Source: DASZVB01 sp036272055 (GTDB taxonomy: Bacteria; Myxococcota_A; Polyangia; Polyangiales; Polyangiaceae). From it: 64,000 nucleotides of DNA. The notes below the pieces were generated by a model that made no database searches, was not told the origin of the DNA, and saw only the letters and a list, made by a program, of their open reading frames with translations. Where the stretch lies: contig DATAZL010000133.1 in assembly GCA_036272055.1 (NCBI GenBank), positions 186,001 to 250,000 of the forward strand, given 5' to 3'. Position numbers and translations under genes: made by a program. How positions within the stretch are numbered: position 1 is the first letter of the stretch; the number at the start of each line of letters is the position of its first letter. This document shows, one piece after another, positions 1 to 8,067 of this stretch.

Positions 1-579
1 CTCCTCGTCTATCACTTCATGTTCGGACCGGACTACAAGGGCGGCTGTCCGTCCTGCTCGGCGATCGCGGATGGGTTCAACGGCGTCGCCGTCCATCTGG
101 CAAACCACGATGTCACACTGTCGGCGGTGTCACGAGCGCCGCTCGCGAAGCTCACGGCGTACAAGCAGCGCATGGGTTGGAGCTTCCCCTGGGCGTCCTC
201 GCTCGGCGGCGAGTTCAATTACGACTTCAACGTCTCGCTCACCGAGGAGCAGCAGCGCGACGGCGGGACCGAGTACAACTACCGTCCCGTCGCGCCGTTC
301 AAGGACCGCAAGCTCGGCGACCCGTCCACGAACGGCGGCGAGTCACCCGTCGCCAAGTTCGCGGCCATGACCGGCACCGACGTCGCGACGTACACCCGTG
401 AACGGCCCGGCGTGAGCGGGTTCGTGCTCGAGGACGGCGTCGTCTATCACTCGTACTCCGCGTACGCCCGCGGACTGGACGGCCTCTGGGGCATGTACCA
501 GTGGCTCGATCGCGCCCCCAGAGGCCGCAACGAGAAGGGCGTCTGGTGGAAGCGCCACGACGAATATCAGAGCCGTTGA
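1..579 (+). CDS. DUF899 family protein, 5' partial
   Basis: The frame is open from the first base, so the start lies left of the window; 192 residues are visible. They carry the DUF899 signature block FGPDY..GCPSCS near visible residues 8-20, which includes a CxxC (CPSC) pair. DUF899 proteins are predicted thioredoxin-fold proteins of unknown substrate; a redox role is inference from fold and CxxC. The C-terminal GLWGMYQWLDRAP stretch is also typical of the family, so the 3' end looks complete. It is followed after 61 nt by an unrelated dioxygenase gene on the same strand. Cytoplasmic: no signal peptide or membrane segment is visible in the part present. Confidence 0.85.
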   Translation, partial: LLVYHFMFGPDYKGGCPSCSAIADGFNGVAVHLANHDVTLSAVSRAPLAKLTAYKQRMGWSFPWASSLGGEFNYDFNVSLTEEQQRDGGTEYNYRPVAPFKDRKLGDPSTNGGESPVAKFAAMTGTDVATYTRERPGVSGFVLEDGVVYHSYSAYARGLDGLWGMYQWLDRAPRGRNEKGVWWKRHDEYQSR

Positions 580-640
580 TTCGCTCCGCTGACGAAATCC
601 GCCCCCGGCTCGCGACGAGTTTCGATATCGTGGTCGAGCG

Positions 641-1468
641 ATGACAGAGCCCACGCTCCGGATGCCGGTCATGTTCCTCGCTCACGGGGGTGGTCCATGG
701 CCGGTCCTGGACGTCGGCTTGCCCCGCGACGAACGGGCGTCCCTGTTGAAACATCTCGGTGAGGTGCGTGAGCGCCTAGCCGTCGTGCCGAAGGCGCTGG
801 TCGTCATCTCCGCGCACTGGGAGGCGGCGATGCCGACGGTGATGTCCTCGCCCAGCCCGCCGATGCTCTTCGACTACTACGGCTTCCCTCCGGACGCGTA
901 CACGCTCACCTGGCCCGCGCCAGGAAACCCCTTGCTCGCAGCCCGCGTGCGCGAGCTCCTCTCCGGCGCGGGTTTCTCGACGGCAGAGGATACGGAGCGT
1001 GGCTACGACCACGGCACGTTCGTGCCGCTGAAGATCGTCTTCCCGGAGGCCGACGTGCCGGTCGTCCAGCTCTCGCTGATCCAGGGGCTCGACGCAGCCG
1101 CACATCTGAAGATGGGTCGCGCGCTCGCTGCTCTCCGCGACGAGGGCGTGCTGATCCTCGGGACCGGAAACTCGTTCCACAATCTGCGGACGATCCGGGA
1201 CGCGACGCAGGGTGCAGCCGTCATCGCCCGGGAGCGGGCCGCGAAGTTCGACGGATGGTTACGAGCTGCGGTCACCGCAGAGCCGACCGTCCGCGACGAG
1301 CAGCTTCGCGCGTGGGATCGCGCACCCTTCGCACGCGAAGCGCACCCCCGCGAAGAGCACCTCATCCCGCTCATGGTCGTCGCCGGAGCCGCCGGTACGG
1401 ACCACGGCGTGACGACGTGGTCCGGTTCGCTCGCGGGCTTCCCGGTCTCGGCGTTTCACTTCGGATGA
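641..1468 (+). CDS. DODA-type (class III) extradiol ring-cleavage dioxygenase
   Basis: 275 residues, the usual length for the family that includes plant 4,5-DOPA dioxygenase and E. coli YgiD. Candidate metal and catalytic histidines sit in conserved settings: H15 in LAHGGGP, H59 in SAHWE, H124 in YDHGTF, H180 in NSFHNL and H240 in EEHLIPL. The family binds Fe(II) or Zn(II) and opens catechol-type rings; the physiological substrate cannot be told from sequence. The ATG start puts LAHGGG at the expected distance from the N-terminus. The gene is soluble, stands alone on the plus strand and is convergent with the VOC gene downstream. Confidence 0.88.
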   Translation: MTEPTLRMPVMFLAHGGGPWPVLDVGLPRDERASLLKHLGEVRERLAVVPKALVVISAHWEAAMPTVMSSPSPPMLFDYYGFPPDAYTLTWPAPGNPLLAARVRELLSGAGFSTAEDTERGYDHGTFVPLKIVFPEADVPVVQLSLIQGLDAAAHLKMGRALAALRDEGVLILGTGNSFHNLRTIRDATQGAAVIARERAAKFDGWLRAAVTAEPTVRDEQLRAWDRAPFAREAHPREEHLIPLMVVAGAAGTDHGVTTWSGSLAGFPVSAFHFG

Positions 1469-1502
1469 GCCATACGCGGGGTCTCCGGGCGCCCGCGCCG
1501 AC

Positions 1503-1931
1503 TCACGTCTTTTGCAGCTCGTGACTGAGCATCCAGCGAATGCCGAACTCGTCCTGCAGCATGCCGAACCTCGAGCCCCAGAAGGTATCCGCGACGGGCA
1601 TCGTCACGGTGCCGCCCTGAGCGAGGATGGCGAAGCTCGTCTCGAGCTCGCGCGCCGCGGCGAAATCGACGTAGACGTGGACGTTCGTGTCGCTGGGGAC
1701 GGGACGCGACGGGGGCGCGTCCATAACCATGAGCTTGCCGCCACCGAGCTGGAGGGTGGCGTGGAGGACGAGGTCCTTCGACGCCACATCGAAGGACTGC
1801 CCCATCTTTTCCGCGTCACCGAAATGGACGAGGGTCTCGATCTTCGCCCCGAGGGCGCGCTCGTAAAGGGCGATCGCGCGGGCGCAGGTTCCGTTGAAGG
1901 CGAGGGACGGGTTCAGGCTCTTGATTGTCAT
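1503..1931 (-). CDS. VOC/PhnB-like glyoxalase superfamily protein
   Basis: 142 residues with the PhnB-type VOC pattern: SLNPSLAFNGTC, AIALYERALGA, a central MVMDAPP stretch, and FWGSRFGMLQDEFGIRWM near the C-terminus. PhnB-like members of this fold often lack a confirmed activity, and no complete glyoxalase metal set is obvious here. It lies 90 nt downstream of the ECF sigma factor gene on the same strand, a common arrangement in which ECF42-type sigma genes sit near small DGPF and VOC proteins; co-transcription is plausible but not shown. No signal peptide. Confidence 0.85.
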   Translation of the reverse strand: MTIKSLNPSLAFNGTCARAIALYERALGAKIETLVHFGDAEKMGQSFDVASKDLVLHATLQLGGGKLMVMDAPPSRPVPSDTNVHVYVDFAAARELETSFAILAQGGTVTMPVADTFWGSRFGMLQDEFGIRWMLSHELQKT

Positions 1932-2021
1932 GCTGGCTCCTTGCCCCGAGGACGACCGAGACCCGGCTCCGCCGACATGCCCCCCGATGTTTTTTCACGC
2001 GCGGGTGAGGTTGCTGGATCT

Positions 2022-3260
2022 TCAGCGAATTTCGTCGAGGCGGAGGCGGATCTGGGCCGCCTCTGCCGGAGTCTTGGCGAGCTCGAGCGCACGCTTCAGC
2101 GCACATCGGGCGTCGGCCGTACGCCCGAGCTCTGCGAGGAGCCCTCCCTTGACGCCATGAAAGTGGAAGTAGTCGCCGAGCCTGGTTTCGAGGGGCGTGA
2201 CCAGCGCGAGCGCGGCCTCCGCGCCCTTCGTCTTCGCCACCGCGACGGCGCGATTCAAGGTCACGACGGGAGACGGTCGGAGCTCCTCGAGGGTCTCGTA
2301 GAGGCGAACGATCTGCGCCCAGTCGGTTTCTTCGGCCCGAGCAGCCTGAGCGTGAACCGCCGCGATGGCAGCCTGCACGAGATACGGTTCCGCTCGCCCG
2401 AGCCGCATCCCGGCGACGATGAGGCCGAGGCCTTCAGTGATCGCCGCGCGGTCCCAGCGCGATCGATCTTGCCGGTCGAGAAGGACGATGTTCCCGTCGC
2501 CGTCGAGCCGCGCCGGCGTGCGCGCGTGCTGGAGCAACAGCAGCGCCGTGAGGCCGAAGGTCGACGGCTCGTCCGGAAATAATCCGAGCAGCAGCCGGGC
2601 GAGACGGATCGCTTCGTCGCAGAGCTGCGCGCGGATGTGCGCGTCACCCCCGGTCGCCGAATAGCCCTCGTTGAAGACGAGATAGACCATCGTTTGCACG
2701 GAGGCGAGACGTCCGGCGCGTCCCTCCGATCCCGGTGCGCCAAAGGGCGCCTCCGCCTCGGCGATACGATTCTTGGCGCGCGTGATTCGCTGTTCGAGAG
2801 CGCTCTCGGAGACGAGAAACGCTCGCGCGATCTCCTTCACCGACATGCCGCAAACGATGCGCAGGGCGAGCGCGATCTGCTGAGCGGGAGCGAGCTCCGG
2901 ATGACAGCAGACGAACAGAAGACGAAGAACGTCGTCCGGGTACTCCGCGTCGTCGAGGCGCGCCGCAAGAGCCGTCTCGTCGTCGCCGGAGCCTGCGAAT
3001 GCTCCGGCGACCTCGTCGAAATCGACGTGGCGCTTCTCTCGCTTGCGTGCGTCGAACGTGACGTTGCGAGCCACGACGACGAGCCACCCCGCGGGATCAT
3101 CGGGCACGCCTCCGCCGGGCCATCGCTCGAGGGCGCGGAGAGAGGCGACCTGAAACGCCTCCTCGGCAGTGTCGAGATCGCGAAAGAAGCGAACGAGCGC
3201 CGCGATCACCCGCGGCCGCGCGGCGACGAGCGACGTCTCGATCGCCGCGCGCGGAGTCAC
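2022..3260 (-). CDS. ECF42-like RNA polymerase sigma factor with C-terminal extension
   Basis: 412 residues, about twice the length of a minimal ECF sigma factor. Region 2 occupies roughly residues 10-90 (AEEAFQVASLRALERWP, then DDPAGWLVVVARN); region 4 lies around residues 125-190 with the helix-turn-helix MSVKEIARAFLVSESALEQRI. The remaining ~200 residues match the long helical, TPR-like C-terminal domain (DUF6596) typical of ECF42. The GTG start overlaps the upstream DGPF stop as GTGA, so the two are translationally coupled, which is the conserved ECF42/DGPF gene pair. No anti-sigma factor is nearby; in this group the C-terminal extension is thought to take that control role. Confidence 0.9.
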   Translation of the reverse strand: MTPRAAIETSLVAARPRVIAALVRFFRDLDTAEEAFQVASLRALERWPGGGVPDDPAGWLVVVARNVTFDARKREKRHVDFDEVAGAFAGSGDDETALAARLDDAEYPDDVLRLLFVCCHPELAPAQQIALALRIVCGMSVKEIARAFLVSESALEQRITRAKNRIAEAEAPFGAPGSEGRAGRLASVQTMVYLVFNEGYSATGGDAHIRAQLCDEAIRLARLLLGLFPDEPSTFGLTALLLLQHARTPARLDGDGNIVLLDRQDRSRWDRAAITEGLGLIVAGMRLGRAEPYLVQAAIAAVHAQAARAEETDWAQIVRLYETLEELRPSPVVTLNRAVAVAKTKGAEAALALVTPLETRLGDYFHFHGVKGGLLAELGRTADARCALKRALELAKTPAEAAQIRLRLDEIR

Positions 3261-3631
3261 TTCACGCGCTCGTCGGGAGAGAAGCCCCGCAGGGGTCTGA
3301 TCTCGTACGAGCCCACGGGGACGGCGACGGAAAGCTCACGAGCGATCGCGAGCGCGGCCTCCTTCGACGCGCACTCGACGATGTAGAAGCCGAGCAGCTG
3401 CTCCTTCGTCTCGGCGAACGGCCCGTCGAGCACGAGCTGCTCGACGGGAGTCTTCTGGAGGGTCGTCGCGGTTCTCGTCGTGTCGAGTCGCGCCGACGAC
3501 ACGAGCGTACCCTCCGTCGTGAGCTTCTTCTGGATCACGGCGAGCTCGGCCATGACGGCCGCCTCGCTCTCCTTCGTCCAGGTGGTGCCTATCGCGGCTT
3601 CGCGGTTGTAACAGAGGATGGCGTAGTGCAT
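3257..3631 (-). CDS. DGPF (YCII-related) domain protein, ECF42 partner
   Basis: 124 residues with the diagnostic LDGPFAETKEQLLGFYIVE block near residues 66-84. YCII-related proteins have a ferredoxin-like alpha/beta fold and usually no known reaction; genes for them are the standard neighbours of ECF42 sigma factors and are often part of the regulon. It overlaps the sigma gene downstream by four bases and, unusually, its first 43 bases lie inside the 3' end of the hybrid kinase gene upstream in another frame, so kinase, DGPF protein and sigma factor are probably on one transcript. Cytoplasmic, no signal peptide. Confidence 0.9.
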   Translation of the reverse strand: MHYAILCYNREAAIGTTWTKESEAAVMAELAVIQKKLTTEGTLVSSARLDTTRTATTLQKTPVEQLVLDGPFAETKEQLLGFYIVECASKEAALAIARELSVAVPVGSYEIRPLRGFSPDERVK

Positions 3632-6513
3632 GTGTCGGTCCCGTCGACCAGCGTAGCAAGACGTGGAATCGTGAAGAGGGCGGCTGCGGCTTCCATCAGC
3701 GGCATCTCGCGCATGGGAACTTCACACGGAACCAGGTCGAAGTGACAGAGGGTGCCGAAGGGCCGACCCTCGCCGTCGCGTAGCAGCACGCCACAGTAGG
3801 AAACCACCGTGTCCCTCGCGGGGTGTGCGCGCAGGCGATCATCCTGACGCGCGTCGTCCGTGGTGAAGCTCGTCCCGAACTGGCCCACGATCGAACAGTA
3901 CGTCTCGGCCAGCGGAGAGTCGTCGCCCGTCTTCACCTCGGGCGCGTAGGTGTCGAACATGGCGATGTTTCGCAGCATCGGCGGGTCGAAGCGATAGAGC
4001 GCCGTGAAGCGATGCGGCGTACGGCTGTTCAGAAAGCGCAGCGCTTCGTGCACGCCCCGCGAGCCGAGAATCTTCTCGAGCTTCAGGAACGTGTCGGCCT
4101 TCTCGAGGGGGGCCACCGGTTCCTTAGCCGGCGCTCGCCCGAGGGCGATGCTCGCCAGCCCGAGAACGACCCGGACGAGCTCCGCCGGCTCGACCGGCTT
4201 CGACACGTGCGTCTGAAAGCCCGCCTCGAGCGCGAGCCGCCGATCTTGCTCACGCGAATAAGCGGTGAGCGCAACGGCGGGAATGGTCGCGCCCCGCGCT
4301 CCAGCGAGGTTGCGCACTCTGCGGATGAGCTCGTAGCCGTCGATCTCGGGCATTCCGATGTCGCTGATGAGCACCCGCTGCGTCGTCGCGGCAAGGACGT
4401 CGAGGGCTTCGATCGCGTCGCCAGCCGTGGTCACCGTCGCGCCCGCCGCGCGGAGTACCACCGCGATGAGCTCGCGCGCGTCTTGCTCGTTGTCGACGAC
4501 GAGCACCGACACGCCGGCGAGACTCGCCGATGGCGCGACGCCGGTGACGGCCTCGACGGGCGTCGGGCGCGGCCGATCGACGTCCTCGGGCACCTGGTAC
4601 ACCGCCTGAACCGGAAGCAGAACGACGAAACGCGAGCCACGCCCCTCCCCCTCACTCTCCGCATGCACCCTGCCGCCGTGCGCTTCCACCAGGTGACGGA
4701 CCAGCGCGAGACCGAGACCGAGCCCGCCATGACGACGCGAGGAGGTTCCCTCTGCCTGGCGGAAACGCTCGAAGACGTGGGGAAGGAAGTCGCGCCCGAT
4801 GCCCTGACCGGTGTCGGTGACCGCGAGCTCGATGTGCGTCCCCGAGCGGGTCAGCGCGATGTCGACGGCCCCCGCCCTGGGCGTGAACTTGACCGCATTG
4901 TTGGCGAGGTTCCACACGACCTGCTGCAACCGCTCAGGATCGCCCATGACGCGAGCGGCGTCGGGTGAGAGGCTCATCGTGAGGCGGATCGACTTTGCGT
5001 CCGCGGCCGGCCGCACCGCGTCGAGCGCGGCGCGCACGAGCGCGGTGAGATCCAGTGGCCGGATCTCCAGATGAAGCTTGCCGGTGATGATGCGCGACCC
5101 GTCCAGGATGTCTTCGATGAGCTGGACCTGCGCCATCGCGTTTCTCTCGATGGTCTCGAGGCCGCGGGCGTAAGCGCTCGGATCGACCTGACCGGAGCGC
5201 AGCATGCGCGCCCACCCGAGGATCGCCGTGAGCGGCGTGCGCAGCTCGTGAGAGGCCGTCGCGAGAAATTCGTCCTTGGCTCGGCTCGCCTCCTCGGCGC
5301 GCCGACCGAGCTCGCGCTGCTCGTGTATGTCGGAGTTGACGCCGAACCAGCGGATGACCTTGCCCGCGCCGTCTCGCAACGGCTGGACGCGGGTCATGAA
5401 CCACCGGAATTCGCCGTCCGCTCTGCGAAGTGGAAACTCCATCTCGAACGGCGTCCCGGCGTCGAGCGACCGACGCCATCGCGCGACGACGTCGGGGAGC
5501 ATCGCCGAGTCGTGGACCTTCTCCCAGCCCCAGCCTTGCATCTCCTCGAGCGTCGTACCGGTGTATTCGAACCAGCGACGGTTGTAGAAATCGATGCTTC
5601 CGTCGGCCTGGGCCGACCACGCAAGCTCGGGGAGATTGTCCACGAGCTCGCGGAGGACGTCCTCCGCCTCGATGATCTTCCGGCTCTGACGGAGTAGCTC
5701 CTCTTCTGCGCGGCGCCTCTCGGTGATGTCCTCGAGAAGGGCGACGTATCCGTCCGTCGAGCCGTCGGGGTCGAGCAGCGGAACGAACGAGACCTTGATG
5801 TCGCGGGTGCCGCCCAGACGATATGGGACACCGTATTGCTCGAACGAGCACCGCTCACCGGCGAGGCCGCGCAGCACGAACGGCCGCAGCCTCTCGTAGG
5901 CCAGCTCTCCGATGACCTCGCGCAATGTCTTGCCGACCAGCGATTCCCGGCTGACGCCGAACCACTCTTCGTACGCGCGATTCAGGAAACGATATCGCTC
6001 GTCCGCACCCACGAACGAGACCAGGACCGGTAGTGCGTCGGTGACCAGGCGGAGCTCGGCCTCGCTTCCGCGGAGCTCCATGGCGAGCGCCTCGACGCGG
6101 CGACGGGCCCGCACCTGCTCCGTCACGTCGAAGCCGGAGACCATGACCCCGTCTATGGTGCCCTGCGTGTTGCGCTTGGGAGTGTAAGAGAAGTTCAGGA
6201 AGAGGAGCTCGTCCTTGACGTGATGCTCGAGCTTGATCGGCACCTCTTCGCCGACGAACGGCTCACCCGTCACCATCACGCGGTCGATCAGGGCATCGAA
6301 CCCCTGTCCCCGGAGGTCCGGCAACGCGACGAGCAGAGGTTTGCCCACGACGTCACGGCCGTTCACGAGAGCGCGATAGGCGGGGTTCGCGAACGTGAAC
6401 GTGTGCTCGGGCCCCTCGAGGATCGCGATGGCGACGGGCGCCTGCATGAACAGATCGCGCTGGGCCGCGCGCTCGGCCAGCACCTCGGCCGACGCCGCGG
6501 GGATATCGCTCAC
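3589..6513 (-). CDS. Hybrid sensor histidine kinase (PAS-PAS-PAS-HisKA-HATPase-REC-GAF)
   Basis: 974 residues without membrane segments. Three PAS domains fill about residues 20-130, 155-265 and 290-400 (the last ends in the PAC-like RADGEFRWFMTRVQP). The dimerisation/phosphoacceptor helix carries H422 in SHELRTPLT; the ATPase has N539 (N box), DTGQGIG at 567-573 and GGLGLGLAL around 596-604. A receiver follows with acidic pocket D674, phosphoacceptor D718, T750 and K772. The C-terminal ~150 residues resemble a GAF domain, an unusual position after the receiver. As a soluble multi-PAS kinase it should sense an intracellular cue and relay phosphate to its own receiver. Its 3' end overlaps the DGPF gene by 43 nt; the diguanylate cyclase gene is 66 nt upstream. 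Confidence 0.93.
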   Translation of the reverse strand: MSDIPAASAEVLAERAAQRDLFMQAPVAIAILEGPEHTFTFANPAYRALVNGRDVVGKPLLVALPDLRGQGFDALIDRVMVTGEPFVGEEVPIKLEHHVKDELLFLNFSYTPKRNTQGTIDGVMVSGFDVTEQVRARRRVEALAMELRGSEAELRLVTDALPVLVSFVGADERYRFLNRAYEEWFGVSRESLVGKTLREVIGELAYERLRPFVLRGLAGERCSFEQYGVPYRLGGTRDIKVSFVPLLDPDGSTDGYVALLEDITERRRAEEELLRQSRKIIEAEDVLRELVDNLPELAWSAQADGSIDFYNRRWFEYTGTTLEEMQGWGWEKVHDSAMLPDVVARWRRSLDAGTPFEMEFPLRRADGEFRWFMTRVQPLRDGAGKVIRWFGVNSDIHEQRELGRRAEEASRAKDEFLATASHELRTPLTAILGWARMLRSGQVDPSAYARGLETIERNAMAQVQLIEDILDGSRIITGKLHLEIRPLDLTALVRAALDAVRPAADAKSIRLTMSLSPDAARVMGDPERLQQVVWNLANNAVKFTPRAGAVDIALTRSGTHIELAVTDTGQGIGRDFLPHVFERFRQAEGTSSRRHGGLGLGLALVRHLVEAHGGRVHAESEGEGRGSRFVVLLPVQAVYQVPEDVDRPRPTPVEAVTGVAPSASLAGVSVLVVDNEQDARELIAVVLRAAGATVTTAGDAIEALDVLAATTQRVLISDIGMPEIDGYELIRRVRNLAGARGATIPAVALTAYSREQDRRLALEAGFQTHVSKPVEPAELVRVVLGLASIALGRAPAKEPVAPLEKADTFLKLEKILGSRGVHEALRFLNSRTPHRFTALYRFDPPMLRNIAMFDTYAPEVKTGDDSPLAETYCSIVGQFGTSFTTDDARQDDRLRAHPARDTVVSYCGVLLRDGEGRPFGTLCHFDLVPCEVPMREMPLMEAAAALFTIPRLATLVDGTDTCTTPSSVTTAKPR

Positions 6514-6579
6514 CCGTGGGTTTCTAGCGCAGACAGGACAGGAGCGACAGCGCCCGGCCGGACGCGCTCATGTCACACT

Positions 6580-8067
6580 TCAGACCAGTCGTCGCCTGGG
6601 CGCGAGCTCTGCAACGAGGGACGTGGACCTTGGACGACCGCTCGGCGTCGTCGACTCGCTCAGCGGTTCGTCCCCGTTGACGACCAAGCGGTTCCGGCCG
6701 CTCTTCTTCGCGGCGTACATCGCTCGATCGGCGCGATCGACGAGCTGTTGCAAGGTCTCCCCGGAGACGTGAGACGCGAGGCCGAGCGACGCCGTCACCG
6801 GTACTCGCTCCCCTTCCCCGTCGACGACGTGCATGCGCTCGATCTCGAGCCGCAGGCGCTCCGCGAGCACGCGTCCGCCCTCGAGGCCCGTGCTCGTCAG
6901 CGCCACCATGAACTCTTCGCCTCCCCAGCGCACGCCGTGGTCGCTCGCGCGGAGTGTTTTCTTCAACAGCGCGCCGATGGCGACTAGCACCGCGTCACCG
7001 GTGGCGTGACCACGCTTGTCGTTGATCAGCTTGAAGTGGTCCACGTCGAGGAGCACGACCGACAGCGGGTATCCGTGTCGCTGTGATCTCTCGAGCTCGA
7101 TGCCCATCGAATGCGCGAACGCGCGGCGGTTCATGAGCCCGGTGAGCGAGTCCGTCGATGCCTGGAGGTGCGACTCCTCCACGAGGGTCGTCAAGCGAAC
7201 GGGACCGCCCAGCTCGCGGGCAACGAGCGGGACGAGGCTCGAGGCGTCCGCTTCGGCGCCACGGGCGATGGAGATCGCGATGGTTCCGATATCGGTCCCT
7301 CCGAAGCGGATGGGACAGACGAGCGGCTCCACGGGCTCCTGGGACGACAGCGCGTCCTCGTCCTCGACGTGGAACCCGACGGCGTCGGGAGCGACGGAGA
7401 GCGCGCGGCGCGCCTCGTCGAGAGCGGCGTCGAGGAGCTTCGGATGGTGATGCACGCCGAACCGCGGAGGTGAAACCCGGGAGACTGCCAGCCAGCGATA
7501 GCTCGTGAGCTGGGACATGAGCTGCGACAGCTGGTCGAAGAGCCTGTCGAACGACCCCTCGCTCGCGAGCGCCCGCACCTCGGAAGCGATCACCGACTCG
7601 AAGAGGGCTGCGTCGAGGTGCTGCGCGATGCGATCGCGGATGTCGCGAGTGCCGCCGCTGAGCTGCTGGAAGAAACCGTCCGACGCGGGCGCCGACGCGA
7701 TGGCGCGCGCGAGCGCACGCACGAGATCGCCCATGCGCCCCTTCCACACGTAAGCCGCAGCGCCGGCCCGACCGGCCCAGAAGCGGCTCTTCGGATCGTC
7801 GGTCTCGCCGCGCAGGATGACGGGAACGTCGGCCGTCGCGGGCTCCGAACGCAGAAGCCGGCAGAGCTGGACACCGGACACGCCGGGCATCCACAGATCG
7901 GCGACCACGACGGCAGGCGGCTCCGAGAGCGCCATCTCGGCGCCCTCGGCGGAGTCGGCGACGGCTGCGACGTCGTAGCCCTGCGCCCGGAGCCGCGTCG
8001 CGAGGACCTCACGACTCGCCTCGTAGCTGTCGATGAGGATGATGCGATGCGAGCCCGTCATGATCAC
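6580..8067 (-). CDS. Response regulator diguanylate cyclase (REC-linker-GGDEF)
   Basis: 495 residues. The N-terminal receiver has phosphoacceptor D57 in VVVADLWMPG and a Lys (K109) in the usual switch position, though not followed by Pro. A ~170-residue linker of unclear fold (possibly GAF-like) leads to a GGDEF domain: FKLIND at 345-350, active-site GGEEF at 382-386, and an intact RxxD inhibitory site (R373-D376) five residues upstream. It should make c-di-GMP from GTP, with product inhibition. The GTG start overlaps the TGA of the upstream membrane kinase (GTGA); an ATG six bases further in is the alternative. The coupling suggests this regulator is a target of that kinase. Confidence 0.93.
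   Translation of the reverse strand: MIMTGSHRIILIDSYEASREVLATRLRAQGYDVAAVADSAEGAEMALSEPPAVVVADLWMPGVSGVQLCRLLRSEPATADVPVILRGETDDPKSRFWAGRAGAAAYVWKGRMGDLVRALARAIASAPASDGFFQQLSGGTRDIRDRIAQHLDAALFESVIASEVRALASEGSFDRLFDQLSQLMSQLTSYRWLAVSRVSPPRFGVHHHPKLLDAALDEARRALSVAPDAVGFHVEDEDALSSQEPVEPLVCPIRFGGTDIGTIAISIARGAEADASSLVPLVARELGGPVRLTTLVEESHLQASTDSLTGLMNRRAFAHSMGIELERSQRHGYPLSVVLLDVDHFKLINDKRGHATGDAVLVAIGALLKKTLRASDHGVRWGGEEFMVALTSTGLEGGRVLAERLRLEIERMHVVDGEGERVPVTASLGLASHVSGETLQQLVDRADRAMYAAKKSGRNRLVVNGDEPLSESTTPSGRPRSTSLVAELAPRRRLV

Noticed and set aside
1512..2582. 356-codon plus-strand open frame
   Set aside because: It is antisense to the VOC and ECF sigma genes, has no family likeness and shows the Arg/Glu/Gly-rich composition of a shadow frame.
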